Source: Serpentinimonas sp. (lineage in GTDB: Bacteria; Pseudomonadota; Gammaproteobacteria; Burkholderiales; Burkholderiaceae_C). From it: a DNA stretch of 15,689 bases. Shown here one piece after another: positions 1-6,170 of the stretch (position 1 is the first letter of the stretch; each line of letters starts with the position of its first letter). The notes below the pieces were generated by a model. It worked only from the letters and a program-made list of their open reading frames with translations, searched no databases and was not told where the DNA came from. The stretch lies in assembly GCA_025458665.1 (NCBI GenBank), contig JALOSG010000037.1, positions 1-15,689 on the forward strand. The letters are read 5' to 3'. Position numbers and translations under genes: made by a program.

Positions 1-1
1 C

Positions 2-1141
2 ATCTCTGCGGCACCCGCATTGGGGCCGGCCGCTGTTGCGCCGAAAGCGTCGGCCCGGCACGTAGCGGACGAAGAGTCCATGACTCTGTCTTTCGCGCGT
101 ACCGAGGGTGCCGCCAAGGCTGCCCAGGCGAACACCGCGACACGTCCGGCGCGTGGCAGCCAGCCGGCGGCAGCATCGGTCAGCCCGGCCGCCGATGCGC
201 GACTGGCCGACGAGCTGGTGGGCCTCAAGAGCATGATCGAAGAGCGCTTCAATACGCTCACCTGGCTGGGGTCCTCCCGGCAGGATCCCACCCAGGCCAG
301 CCTCATGCTCAAGCTCATCCGCGCTGGATATTCGGCCACCATGGCGCGCGCCATCATCGAGAAGATGCCCTCCGGCCTGAATGGCTCCGAGGCGTTTCGC
401 TGGATGCTGGAGGTATTGGCGCGCAACCTGCGCACGCCCAAGGACGCCAGTGCCCTGTGTGACGAAGGCGGGGTATTTGCGCTGGTGGGTTCCACGGGTG
501 TGGGCAAGACCACCACCGCCGCCAAGCTGGCCGCGCAGTGTGTGCAGGCCTATGGCCCCAGCAGCATTGGCCTGATCACGCTGGACACCTACCGGGTTGC
601 CGGCTACGAGCAGTTGCGCGCATTCGGCCGCATGCTGGGCGTGGTGGCGCACCTCGCGCACGACGCCGCCGCGCTCCAGGATCTGCTGCAACTGCTGGCA
701 GGCAAGCGGATGGTCATCATCGACACGGCAGGACTGGGGCAGAAGGACACGCGCATCCAGGAGGTACTCGATCTGCTGTCTTCCCCAAAGATCAAGAAGC
801 TGCTGGTGCTCAATGCCGGCAGCCACGGGGACACCATCGACGAGGTGCTGCATGCCTACCGGCAAACCGAGCTCCATGGGGTTGTGCTCTCCAAGACCGA
901 CGAGGCGGCCAAGCTCGGTCCGGCGCTGGATGCGCTGATTCGCCACCAGCTGGTGCTGCGCGGTGTGAGCACTGGCCAGCGTGTGCCCGAAGACTGGCAA
1001 CGCCCCGACGCTCAGGCGCTGGTGCGGCTCTCCATGGCCACCGCAGGAAAGTCGGCGCACGACCCGCAGAGCTCCGAGCTGGGCTTCTTCTTTGCCGAAA
1101 CCGGCCATGCCGCGGTGCAACTCGATGCCTGGCACGCCTGA
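2..1141 (+). CDS. flhF: Flagellar biosynthesis GTPase FlhF, 5'-truncated by the window edge
   Basis: SRP-family GTPase that acts at the cytoplasmic face of the membrane and sets the position and number of flagella. The frame is open to the left edge, so the true start lies outside; a TTG at 20 is not a credible start. About 379 residues are visible. A variable Ala-rich linker (to about 200) leads into the N-domain (about 210-440), then the G domain. Visible GTPase motifs are the P-loop GSTGVGKTT (488-514), DTYRVAGYEQLR (584-619), the Walker B-like DTAGLGQ (722-742), SKTDEAAKLG (890-919) and a C-terminal GVSTGQRVPED. These match FlhF rather than Ffh or FtsY, as there is no M domain and the neighbours are flagellar. 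All key residues seem intact. The G4 motif reads SKTD where TKLD is common, a mild change. It is probably the first of three co-transcribed genes ending in fliA. Confidence 0.93.
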   Translation: MSAAPALGPAAVAPKASARHVADEESMTLSFARTEGAAKAAQANTATRPARGSQPAAASVSPAADARLADELVGLKSMIEERFNTLTWLGSSRQDPTQASLMLKLIRAGYSATMARAIIEKMPSGLNGSEAFRWMLEVLARNLRTPKDASALCDEGGVFALVGSTGVGKTTTAAKLAAQCVQAYGPSSIGLITLDTYRVAGYEQLRAFGRMLGVVAHLAHDAAALQDLLQLLAGKRMVIIDTAGLGQKDTRIQEVLDLLSSPKIKKLLVLNAGSHGDTIDEVLHAYRQTELHGVVLSKTDEAAKLGPALDALIRHQLVLRGVSTGQRVPEDWQRPDAQALVRLSMATAGKSAHDPQSSELGFFFAETGHAAVQLDAWHA

Positions 1142-1169
1142 AGTGCACGACGCGCCCGAGATACGCCCC

Positions 1170-1910
1170 ATGAGCCCCAGCCCCGACCTGCGCAGCTTCC
1201 AGGACCACCAGGCCGATGGCCTGCAGGCCTGGGTGCTGCCCGCAGGCATTCGGCTCATACCCTTGTGGCGCCCCGCCAGCGGTGAGGCATTGCGTGCGGC
1301 CATGGCCTGCGCCTGGACGCTGGAGCGGGAACTGCGGGCAGAAGGCTACGACGTGGTGGTGCTGGACGAAGCAGGTACCGCACCCAAGGTGCCGCTGGCC
1401 GGACAAACTCCTCAAGGCCTGTTGCGCGAGCGACTGCGCCGGCTACCCGGCCACGCCGTGGTGCTGTGGCTGGCCCCGCTGGAGACGCTGGCGGTGGTGC
1501 TGGAGGGCAGCCCCGCGCGCCCGCTCGTGGCTTTCGCTCCCCAGTACAGCAGCCACCGCCAGGTCGTGGATGCCTACAACGCCATCAAGGTGTGCTGGCA
1601 GGTGGGCGGCCTGCATGCCATCGTGCTGACCCCCGGTACCACCCCGGCCAGGTTTGTCCAAGCCCTGACCGACTGCTGTACAGGCTATCTGGCGATGACC
1701 CCTCCTGTCTGGGCGCTGGAGTATCATGACACTGCCGATCTGCCCCGCCCTGCGTGGCATGCGGCTTCTGTGTGGAAGGTGCTCGACAGCGCTTGGATGG
1801 TGACGGGCAGACAGGAACCACAGAATGATCCCCAACCCCGCGAGTGCCCCACGCCAGATGCCCGCCCGTACTCCCGACTTGCAGATGTATACGGCCAAAG
1901 GTACGCTTGA
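1170..1910 (+). CDS. FlhG/FleN-position protein, MinD-like fold without a P-loop
   Basis: Predicted protein of 246 residues between flhF and fliA, where flhG/fleN normally sits. Seen: residues 27-66 (IRLIPLWRP, then AMACAWTLERELRAEGYDVVVLDEA) resemble the first strand, helix and second strand of a MinD-type ATPase (a nucleotide loop, then a NLA-type helix, then VLLLDAD). But the KGGVGKT-type Walker A is absent, with RPASGEA in its place. Residues 127-140 (SSHRQVVDAYNAIK) resemble the FlhG segment PTALTDAYALIK. Residues 149-187 (HAIVLTPGTTPARF, then LAMTPPVWALEYHD) resemble the later VVN and LG-IP-D segments. Inferred: a degenerate FlhG that can no longer bind ATP in the usual way. The start is uncertain: ATG 1170 is 28 nt after flhF, while in-frame ATG 1125 would overlap flhF by 17 nt and add 15 residues. 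Neither has a strong Shine-Dalgarno. The 3' end overlaps fliA by 86 nt if fliA starts at 1825. Confidence 0.6.
   Translation: MSPSPDLRSFQDHQADGLQAWVLPAGIRLIPLWRPASGEALRAAMACAWTLERELRAEGYDVVVLDEAGTAPKVPLAGQTPQGLLRERLRRLPGHAVVLWLAPLETLAVVLEGSPARPLVAFAPQYSSHRQVVDAYNAIKVCWQVGGLHAIVLTPGTTPARFVQALTDCCTGYLAMTPPVWALEYHDTADLPRPAWHAASVWKVLDSAWMVTGRQEPQNDPQPRECPTPDARPYSRLADVYGQRYA
1813..1817 (+). promoter_or_regulatory. Ribosome binding site favouring the upstream fliA start
   Basis: AGGAA lies 7 nt before ATG 1825. The alternative in-frame ATG at 1885, which begins the family-typical MYTA sequence, is preceded by a pyrimidine-rich stretch without a Shine-Dalgarno. The site therefore favours a 20-residue longer FliA, unless translation is coupled to the upstream gene. 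Confidence 0.5.
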
Positions 1911-2604
1911 CCGGGATGCGCAGCTGCGGCAGTACAGCCCGTTGGTGCACCGCCTGGCCCACCACATGATTGCCAAGCTGCCCGCCAGCGTGGAGGTGGA
2001 CGACCTCATTCAGGTGGGCATGATCGGCCTGACCGAGGCACTGGCCCGCTACGAGCCCTCCCAGGGCGTGCAGTTCGAGACCTTTGCCAGCCAGCGTATC
2101 CGCGGTGCCATGCTCGACGAACTGCGCGAGGGGGACTGGCTGTCGCGCGGATCGCGCAAGATGCAGAAAGACATCGAGCACGCGGTGCAGAAGCTGGAAC
2201 AGCGGCTGCAGCGAGCGCCCAAGGAATCGGAGATTGCCAGCGAACTGGGCGTCCCCCTGGCCGAATACCAGCAGATGCTGTCGCGCGTGCGGGGCGCCCA
2301 GCTGGTTTACCTGGAAGACATGTCGGGCAAGGGCGATGACGAGGACCACTTCCTCGACCGCTACCTGCCGGCCGATGCGCAGTCCGATCCGCAGTCCTTG
2401 CTGGGTGACCAGCGCATGCGTTCGGCGCTCATCGACGCCATCAACAAGCTGCCCGAACGCGAGCAGTACGTGATGAGCATGTACTACGAGCACGACATGA
2501 ACCTGAAGGAGATTGCTGCCGTGCTGGGCGTGACCGAGTCGCGCATCTGCCAGCTGCACAGCCAGTCCATCGCGCGGTTGCGGGCGCGGCTGCGCGAGCA
2601 CTGA
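1825..2604 (+). CDS. fliA: RNA polymerase sigma-28 factor FliA
   Basis: Directs RNA polymerase to late flagellar promoters (flagellin, motor, chemotaxis) and is held inactive by FlgM until the hook is finished. 259 residues from ATG 1825. Region 2 spans about 37-110 and includes DDLIQVGMIGLTEALARYEP and FETFASQRIRGAMLDELR. Region 3 spans about 112-165 (KDIEHAVQKLEQRLQRAPKE). Region 4 spans about 200-257 with the helix-turn-helix LKEIAAVLGVTESRICQLHS. These are diagnostic of FliA, and no region 1 is present. ATG 1885 would give 239 residues, the E. coli length, and begins MYTAKGTLDRDA like many relatives, so the first 20 residues are doubtful despite the better ribosome binding site. It overlaps the end of the upstream gene, which suggests coupled translation. 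It converges on flgN across 36 nt. Confidence 0.95.
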   Translation: MIPNPASAPRQMPARTPDLQMYTAKGTLDRDAQLRQYSPLVHRLAHHMIAKLPASVEVDDLIQVGMIGLTEALARYEPSQGVQFETFASQRIRGAMLDELREGDWLSRGSRKMQKDIEHAVQKLEQRLQRAPKESEIASELGVPLAEYQQMLSRVRGAQLVYLEDMSGKGDDEDHFLDRYLPADAQSDPQSLLGDQRMRSALIDAINKLPEREQYVMSMYYEHDMNLKEIAAVLGVTESRICQLHSQSIARLRARLREH

Positions 2605-2631
2605 GCGCGGCGGGCATTCTCTGCGCCGTGC
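2605..2631. terminator. Candidate two-way terminator hairpin between fliA and flgN
   Basis: The 36-nt gap between the converging stop codons contains an 8-bp inverted repeat, GCGCGGCG (2605-2612) against CGCCGTGC (2624-2631), with one G-U pair and an 11-nt loop. No T-run follows on either strand, so it is not a standard intrinsic terminator. Placement between convergent genes is the main argument. Confidence 0.35.
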
Positions 2632-2640
2632 GGTGCGCGG

Positions 2641-3009
2641 CTAGTACTTCTTGCCCAGGCGGCTGTAGGCGTCTGCAGCGGTTTGCGGGAACAGCACACC
2701 CAGCGCCTGCTGGTTGCGCGCACCCAGCCGGGCTGTGTGGTCCTGCAGCAGGGCCAGCCGCGCTTTCACCTCGTCGAGCAAACGGGCCACAGGGGTCGGA
2801 ACGGGCTCCCGGGTTTGGTCCAGCCAGCGGCCCAGTTGCGGTGCGGCCGCCGCCATGGCCTGGGCAAGCTGCTCTGTGCGCTGCATGAGCAGGGCGGTGT
2901 CGGCATCGGTAGGCGAAGAAACCAAAGCCGCCTCATGGGCGGCTTGAATGTGCTGCAGCAGCGACTCCAGCGTGGTTTGGCAGGGGGTCCAGTCCGTTGG
3001 GCTTGTCAT
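2641..3009 (-). CDS. flgN: FlgN-type chaperone for FlgK and FlgL
   Basis: Small cytoplasmic export chaperone that binds the C-terminal ends of the hook-filament junction proteins FlgK and FlgL and brings them to the export gate. 122 residues, in the usual range. It is helical throughout and rich in Leu, Ala and Gln. The C-terminal part contains ARNQQALGVLFPQTAADAY, resembling the N-x-x-x-L segment of FlgN proteins. Family sequence conservation is low, so the call rests largely on size, predicted helicity and position directly after flgM. The start at 3009 lies 33 nt after the flgM stop and has no clear Shine-Dalgarno, so translation may depend on flgM. Its partners flgK and flgL lie at the far end of the divergent operon. 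fliA ends on the other strand 36 nt away. Confidence 0.8.
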   Translation of the reverse strand: MTSPTDWTPCQTTLESLLQHIQAAHEAALVSSPTDADTALLMQRTEQLAQAMAAAAPQLGRWLDQTREPVPTPVARLLDEVKARLALLQDHTARLGARNQQALGVLFPQTAADAYSRLGKKY

Positions 3010-3042
3010 CCGCGCAGTGTAAACCCCGAAGGAGAGCCAGTG

Positions 3043-3372
3043 TCAGTTGGCAGAGGCCACGCTGAGCATTTCGCGGGCATTGGAGAGGAGCTTGTCGGCC
3101 ACCGCCTCGGCGTTGACGGAGAAGGAGCCGTTCTGGATGGCGGCCCGCATGGCCTGCACCTTTTCGGCGTTGAACACGTCGGTACCCGAGCGGGCGACGC
3201 CGTTGGTCATGGTCTGGGTCACGGGGGACAAAGTGACCGATACGCTGGAGCCAGGAGCAACGGCAGCCCCGGCAGGCTTGCTGCTGCCTTCAGGCGCAAC
3301 CGCCCGTTCCGCCGTTTTGGCGGAAGCTGCAGCCGCGGTGGCGGGCAGTTCTGACAGGTTGTTGACTTTCAT
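3043..3372 (-). CDS. flgM: Anti-sigma-28 factor FlgM
   Basis: Binds and blocks FliA until the finished hook-basal body exports FlgM from the cell. 109 residues from ATG 3372 (MKVNNLSELP), close to the E. coli length of 97. A GTG at 3384 is also in frame, but GGAG sits 6 nt before the ATG. The first half is an Ala/Pro/Ser-rich, probably disordered export region. The second half carries the sigma-binding helices, with VFNAEKVQAMRAAIQNGSF (66-84) followed by NAEAVADKLLSNAREML (87-103), the typical FlgM signature. It is transcribed from a consensus sigma-28 promoter (3412-3438), which gives feedback from FliA onto its own inhibitor. Read-through from flgA is also possible. flgN follows 33 nt downstream. 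Confidence 0.93.
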   Translation of the reverse strand: MKVNNLSELPATAAAASAKTAERAVAPEGSSKPAGAAVAPGSSVSVTLSPVTQTMTNGVARSGTDVFNAEKVQAMRAAIQNGSFSVNAEAVADKLLSNAREMLSVASAN

Positions 3373-3378
3373 GGCGTA

Positions 3379-3382
3379 CTCC
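3379..3382 (-). promoter_or_regulatory. flgM ribosome binding site
   Basis: On the minus strand GGAG lies 6 nt before ATG 3372. It would be too close to serve the in-frame GTG at 3384, so it settles the flgM start. Confidence 0.75.
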
Positions 3383-3411
3383 ACACCCCATAGTTGGGGC
3401 CGTTGGAAGAC

Positions 3412-3438
3412 TTATCGGCGAGCGTTTCTGAAACTTTA
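3412..3438 (-). promoter_or_regulatory. Sigma-28 (FliA) promoter for flgM
   Basis: Read on the minus strand, this is TAAAGTTT (3438-3431), 11 nt, then GCCGATAA (3419-3412), an exact match to the enterobacterial FliA consensus TAAAGTTT-N11-GCCGATAA. Transcription would begin near 3405, leaving a leader of about 33 nt before flgM. An A/T-rich stretch (3441-3458) lies just upstream of the -35. An 11-nt palindrome, GTTTC-T-GAAAC (3424-3434), overlaps the -35. Confidence 0.92.
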
Positions 3439-3536
3439 CCCCTTTTTGAGAAAAAAAGTGCCGGACGGTTCCGTGTCCTTGCCGCATTGTGGGAAGCGCA
3501 CCACGCTGCAACCCGGCATGGGGCGGCAGGGCGGGC

Positions 3537-4349
3537 TCAGAGCCCGAGTTGCACCCGTTGCCCGTCGAGCGCGGTACCCGTCACGATGCGGCCATTGTCC
3601 AGCCGGACCCGCACGTTCTGACCGGCAAAACCGTGCCCCATGGCCTTGCCGGTGGCCGTGAGCTGAAAGCTGCCGCCGTCCACCAGCACCTTGACCTGGC
3701 TGCCCGCCGCAAACAACTGGGGCGGGCGCACCATGCCCTCGCGCAGCACCTGACCGGGCATCAGCCCACGCAGCGCTTCATGGCCCACCCAGTCTTCGGG
3801 GCGTGCGATGACGGGCGCCACGCCTTCGGCCCAGTCTATTTCGGCCAGTTCGGCGTGTTCTGAAGTCAGGGTTGAGCCGGGGTGCAGCGGCTGGCGCACC
3901 ACCCAGGCGGGGCCCCAGGCCCGCACGGTGATGGGCAGGAACACACTCCAGCGGGCCTGCCCGTCGGTACAGCGCAGCCCGATGCGGGAGCGGCCCCACA
4001 AGCGGGTGTTCTGTGGCAGAAAGGGTTCCACCTGGGTGCACGGGGCCAGGCGCAGGCGGCTGTCCAGCTCGCCGAAGACCACCTCGGGCCGTAGGCCCGT
4101 GCTGCCCTGCACGCCGGGCAACTCGACGCCCAGTTGCTCGTTGATCCAGCGCTCGGCCAGCTGGATCCACTCGGCTTGCTGGGTGATGGCCTCGGCGGTC
4201 TGACCCTGGGCACGGGCCACGACAGGCAGCAACGCACATCCCGCGAGGGCCAGCAGCCAGGCTGCCAGCAGGCTTCGGAAGCGGGGGCGGGAGGGTGGGT
4301 TGGCCCGTACAGCAGCCGGGCCCCGAAGGACTGGAACGGTGCTTCGCAT
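3537..4349 (-). CDS. flgA: P-ring assembly chaperone FlgA
   Basis: Periplasmic chaperone that helps FlgI form the P ring around the rod. 270 residues from ATG 4349, longer than E. coli FlgA (219), mainly because of a long N-terminus. A basic Pro/Arg-rich n-region (1-26) precedes a hydrophobic core LLAAWLLALAGCALLPVVA (27-45) and a probable signal peptidase I site after ARA (47). Cys104 and Cys127 could form a disulfide. A SAF-type domain follows (about 148-210, including VVRQPLHPGSTLTSEHAEL and GHEALRGLMPGQVL). The C-terminal beta region contains GSQVKVLVDGGSFQLTATGKAM and GQNVRVRLDNGRIVTGT, strongly typical of FlgA. The frame stays open upstream to 4967, but that part is shadow of flgB. It is divergent from flgB, followed by flgM, and has no good Shine-Dalgarno before 4349, so the start is moderately secure. 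Confidence 0.92.
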   Translation of the reverse strand: MRSTVPVLRGPAAVRANPPSRPRFRSLLAAWLLALAGCALLPVVARAQGQTAEAITQQAEWIQLAERWINEQLGVELPGVQGSTGLRPEVVFGELDSRLRLAPCTQVEPFLPQNTRLWGRSRIGLRCTDGQARWSVFLPITVRAWGPAWVVRQPLHPGSTLTSEHAELAEIDWAEGVAPVIARPEDWVGHEALRGLMPGQVLREGMVRPPQLFAAGSQVKVLVDGGSFQLTATGKAMGHGFAGQNVRVRLDNGRIVTGTALDGQRVQLGL

Positions 4350-4490
4350 GGCCACCACTGTAGGGGCAGATGCCTGTAACGATGGCCGGAAATGGGCGGG
4401 TATGGGGGGGCTTATCGGGCTTTCACGGAGGCTCAAGTTTTTGACAATCAGACCAAATCCCCCGTCCACCGACCACCCTGTGAGGCGCCC
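4350..4490. promoter_or_regulatory. Divergent flgA-flgB control region
   Basis: The 141 nt between the divergent flgA and flgB starts must hold promoters for both directions. Seen: on the plus strand TCAAGTTT (4433-4440), a 7/8 match to the sigma-28 -35 box, but the sequence 11 nt later (4452-4459) matches only 3/8 of the -10 box. On the minus strand CCCGATAA (4429-4422) matches 7/8 of the sigma-28 -10 box without a fitting -35. TTGACA at 4441-4446 lacks a partner -10. No sigma-54 site was seen. An activator-dependent early flagellar promoter is plausible, but no site can be assigned. Confidence 0.4.
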
Positions 4491-5003
4491 ATGTTCGAGC
4501 AACTGACCCAACGGATGGAGTTTTTCTCCAGCTCGCTGCAGCTGCGCGCGCACCGGCAACAGGTGCTGGCGAGCAACATTGCCAACGCCGACTCTCCGGG
4601 TTACGTGGCGCGCGACTTCGACTTTGCCAGCGCGCTGCGCAGTGCCACCGGGGTGTCGGCCACGGGGATCACCAACGCCACGGGCGGTGCCACGCTGCCT
4701 CTGGCGGCGCCGGTCTCCGGAGCTGCCGGCGGGGCAGGCGCCCTGAATGTGGCGGGCAGCACCACCGGCCTGGTGCGCGCCAGCCACCCTGGGCATCTGC
4801 GGGCCGTGGGGCAAACCGGCGCAGTGTCGGACAAAGCCCGGCTGGCCTACACCGTACAGACGCAGCCCAGCCTGGACGGCAACAGCGTGGACATGGACCA
4901 GCAGCGCGCCAACTTCACCGACAACGCCATCCGCTACGAGTCCACCTTGCGCTTCATCAACGGGCACGTGCGCACCATGTTGAGCGCGATCCAGGGCCAG
5001 TGA
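4491..5003 (+). CDS. flgB: Flagellar proximal rod protein FlgB
   Basis: First rod subunit, exported by the flagellar type III system and placed at the MS-ring/export-gate junction. 170 residues against 138 in E. coli. The N-terminal helix and the rod/hook signature ASNIANADSPGYVARDFDF (27-45) are present, as is the C-terminal helix QQRANFTDNAIRYESTLRFI (137-156). The extra length is a low-complexity Ala/Gly/Thr stretch at about 50-97. The ATG at 4491 is preceded by GAGG with a 5-nt gap. The frame continues upstream to 4392, but nothing there resembles FlgB. First gene of the rod-hook operon; flgC follows after 29 nt. Confidence 0.96.
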   Translation: MFEQLTQRMEFFSSSLQLRAHRQQVLASNIANADSPGYVARDFDFASALRSATGVSATGITNATGGATLPLAAPVSGAAGGAGALNVAGSTTGLVRASHPGHLRAVGQTGAVSDKARLAYTVQTQPSLDGNSVDMDQQRANFTDNAIRYESTLRFINGHVRTMLSAIQGQ

Positions 5004-5032
5004 GGCCCAGATAAAGGAAGAAGGAGTCCCTC

Positions 5033-5440
5033 ATGTCCATGTTCACGATCTTCGGGGTGTCCGGCAGCGCCATCAGCGCGCAGTCGCAGCGCCTCAACGT
5101 GGTGGCCAGCAACCTGGCCAACGCCGATGCCGTGGCCGGCCCCGACGGGCAGGCCTACCGCGCCCGCCAGGTGACGTTCCAGACGGTGCCCATGAGCAAC
5201 ACGCAGGGCGCTGCCGGTGTGAAGGTGAACAACATTTTCGAGAGCGATGTGCCCAACCGGCGCGTCTTCAACCCGCAGCACCCCAGCGCCGATGCCGAAG
5301 GCTACGTGACGCATTCCAACGTGAACCCGGTGGAGGAGATGGTCAACATGATCTCGGCCTCGCGCTCCTACCAGAACAACGTGGAAGTGATGAATACCGC
5401 CAAGTCCCTGCTGCTCAAAACGCTGCAGATGGGCCAGTAA
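5033..5440 (+). CDS. flgC: Flagellar proximal rod protein FlgC
   Basis: Second rod subunit, assembling with FlgB, FlgF and FliE between the MS ring and the distal rod. 135 residues, the same size as E. coli FlgC (134). The N-terminal rod motif is SAQSQRLNVVASNLANADAV (15-34). The middle has the FlgC-type VFNPQHPSADAEGYV (78-92). The end has NVNPVEEMVNMISASRSYQNNVEVMNTAK (96-124), the family C-terminal helix with its SRSYQ-N core. AAGGAG stands 6 nt before ATG 5033. No odd features. flgD begins 18 nt after the stop. Confidence 0.97.
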   Translation: MSMFTIFGVSGSAISAQSQRLNVVASNLANADAVAGPDGQAYRARQVTFQTVPMSNTQGAAGVKVNNIFESDVPNRRVFNPQHPSADAEGYVTHSNVNPVEEMVNMISASRSYQNNVEVMNTAKSLLLKTLQMGQ

Positions 5441-5458
5441 CCCCGAACGGAGCCCACC

Positions 5459-6115
5459 ATGTTCATGACCCCCCTGAGCAATAGCCAGATCGATGCGTAC
5501 AACGCCAAAGGCGGAGCGGTGGGCGAGAACTCCGACCCGCAGGCCGCGCAGGACCGCTTCCTCAAGCTGTTTGTGGCGCAGCTGAACAACCAGGACCCGC
5601 TGAACCCGCTGGACAACGCGCAGATGACCTCGCAGATGGCGCAGATCAACACCGTGACGGGCATACAGCAGGTGAACGAAACGCTCAAGAGCGTGGCGGC
5701 CCAGATGGGGGCAGCCAGCAACCTGCAAAGCGTTTCCCTGATTGGGCGCGAAGCTCTGGTGGACGGCAGCAGCCTGCGTGTGGACAACGGCGTGGCGCGC
5801 GGCAGTTTCACTCTGCCGGCGCGGGCCGACGCGATCCGGGTTGACGTTCTGGGTGCTGCCGGACAGCTGCTGGGCAGCGTGGAGCTGGGTCCGCGCGGCT
5901 CGGGCGTTCAAAACTTCGAGTGGTCGCTCAATGGGGTAGATCCCGCCCTGGTGGACCGCTTCAGCGTGAGCGCCACCGCCAACGGCCAGCCTGTGGCCGC
6001 CAGCTTGTTGTCGCGTGAGCGCATACAGGCCGTGGGCCAGGTGGACGGCGAGCTCAGGCTGCGCACCGAATCGGGCAACTCCCTGCGCTACGAGGACGTG
6101 CTGGCTTTCATGTGA
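5459..6115 (+). CDS. flgD: Hook assembly scaffold (hook cap) FlgD
   Basis: Caps the growing hook and guides FlgE polymerisation; it is not in the finished flagellum. 218 residues (E. coli 231). The conserved N-terminal segment is DRFLKLFVAQLNNQDPLNPL (32-51), then MTSQMAQINTVTGIQQVNETL (56-76). A FlgD Ig-like/tudor-like region runs about 90-215, with VSLIGREALVDG (92-103) at its start and GNSLRYEDVLAF (206-217) at its end. GGAG lies 6 nt before ATG 5459; another ATG two codons later is less well spaced. Followed after 55 nt by flgE, the longest gap before flgH. Confidence 0.96.
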   Translation: MFMTPLSNSQIDAYNAKGGAVGENSDPQAAQDRFLKLFVAQLNNQDPLNPLDNAQMTSQMAQINTVTGIQQVNETLKSVAAQMGAASNLQSVSLIGREALVDGSSLRVDNGVARGSFTLPARADAIRVDVLGAAGQLLGSVELGPRGSGVQNFEWSLNGVDPALVDRFSVSATANGQPVAASLLSRERIQAVGQVDGELRLRTESGNSLRYEDVLAFM

Positions 6116-6170
6116 GCCAGAACCCCGCACCACACACGGCACCGAACCTTCTCTTCTTCAGGAGTACACC

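Noticed and set aside
20..22. TTG at 20 as start of flhF
   Set aside because: The frame is open to the left edge, the visible protein is shorter than a normal FlhF, and there is no ribosome binding site, so the true start lies upstream.
1128..1146. Sigma-54-like TGGCACG at the flhF end
   Set aside because: The GC of a possible -12 element lies 2 nt too far from the GG of the -24 element, and the site is inside coding sequence.
3440..3480. Intrinsic terminator for flgA at the T-run on the minus strand
   Set aside because: The stem GGAC/GTCC before the T-run has only 4 pairs with an 8-nt loop, and four bases separate it from the T-run. The A/T stretch is better explained as part of the flgM promoter region.
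4441..4469. Sigma-70 promoter for flgB from the perfect TTGACA at 4441
   Set aside because: No sequence resembling TATAAT lies 16 to 18 nt downstream (4463-4470 is GC-rich).
4350..4967. N-terminal extension of flgA to 476 residues
   Set aside because: The added part is antisense to flgB and the control region and would place the signal peptide in mid-protein.
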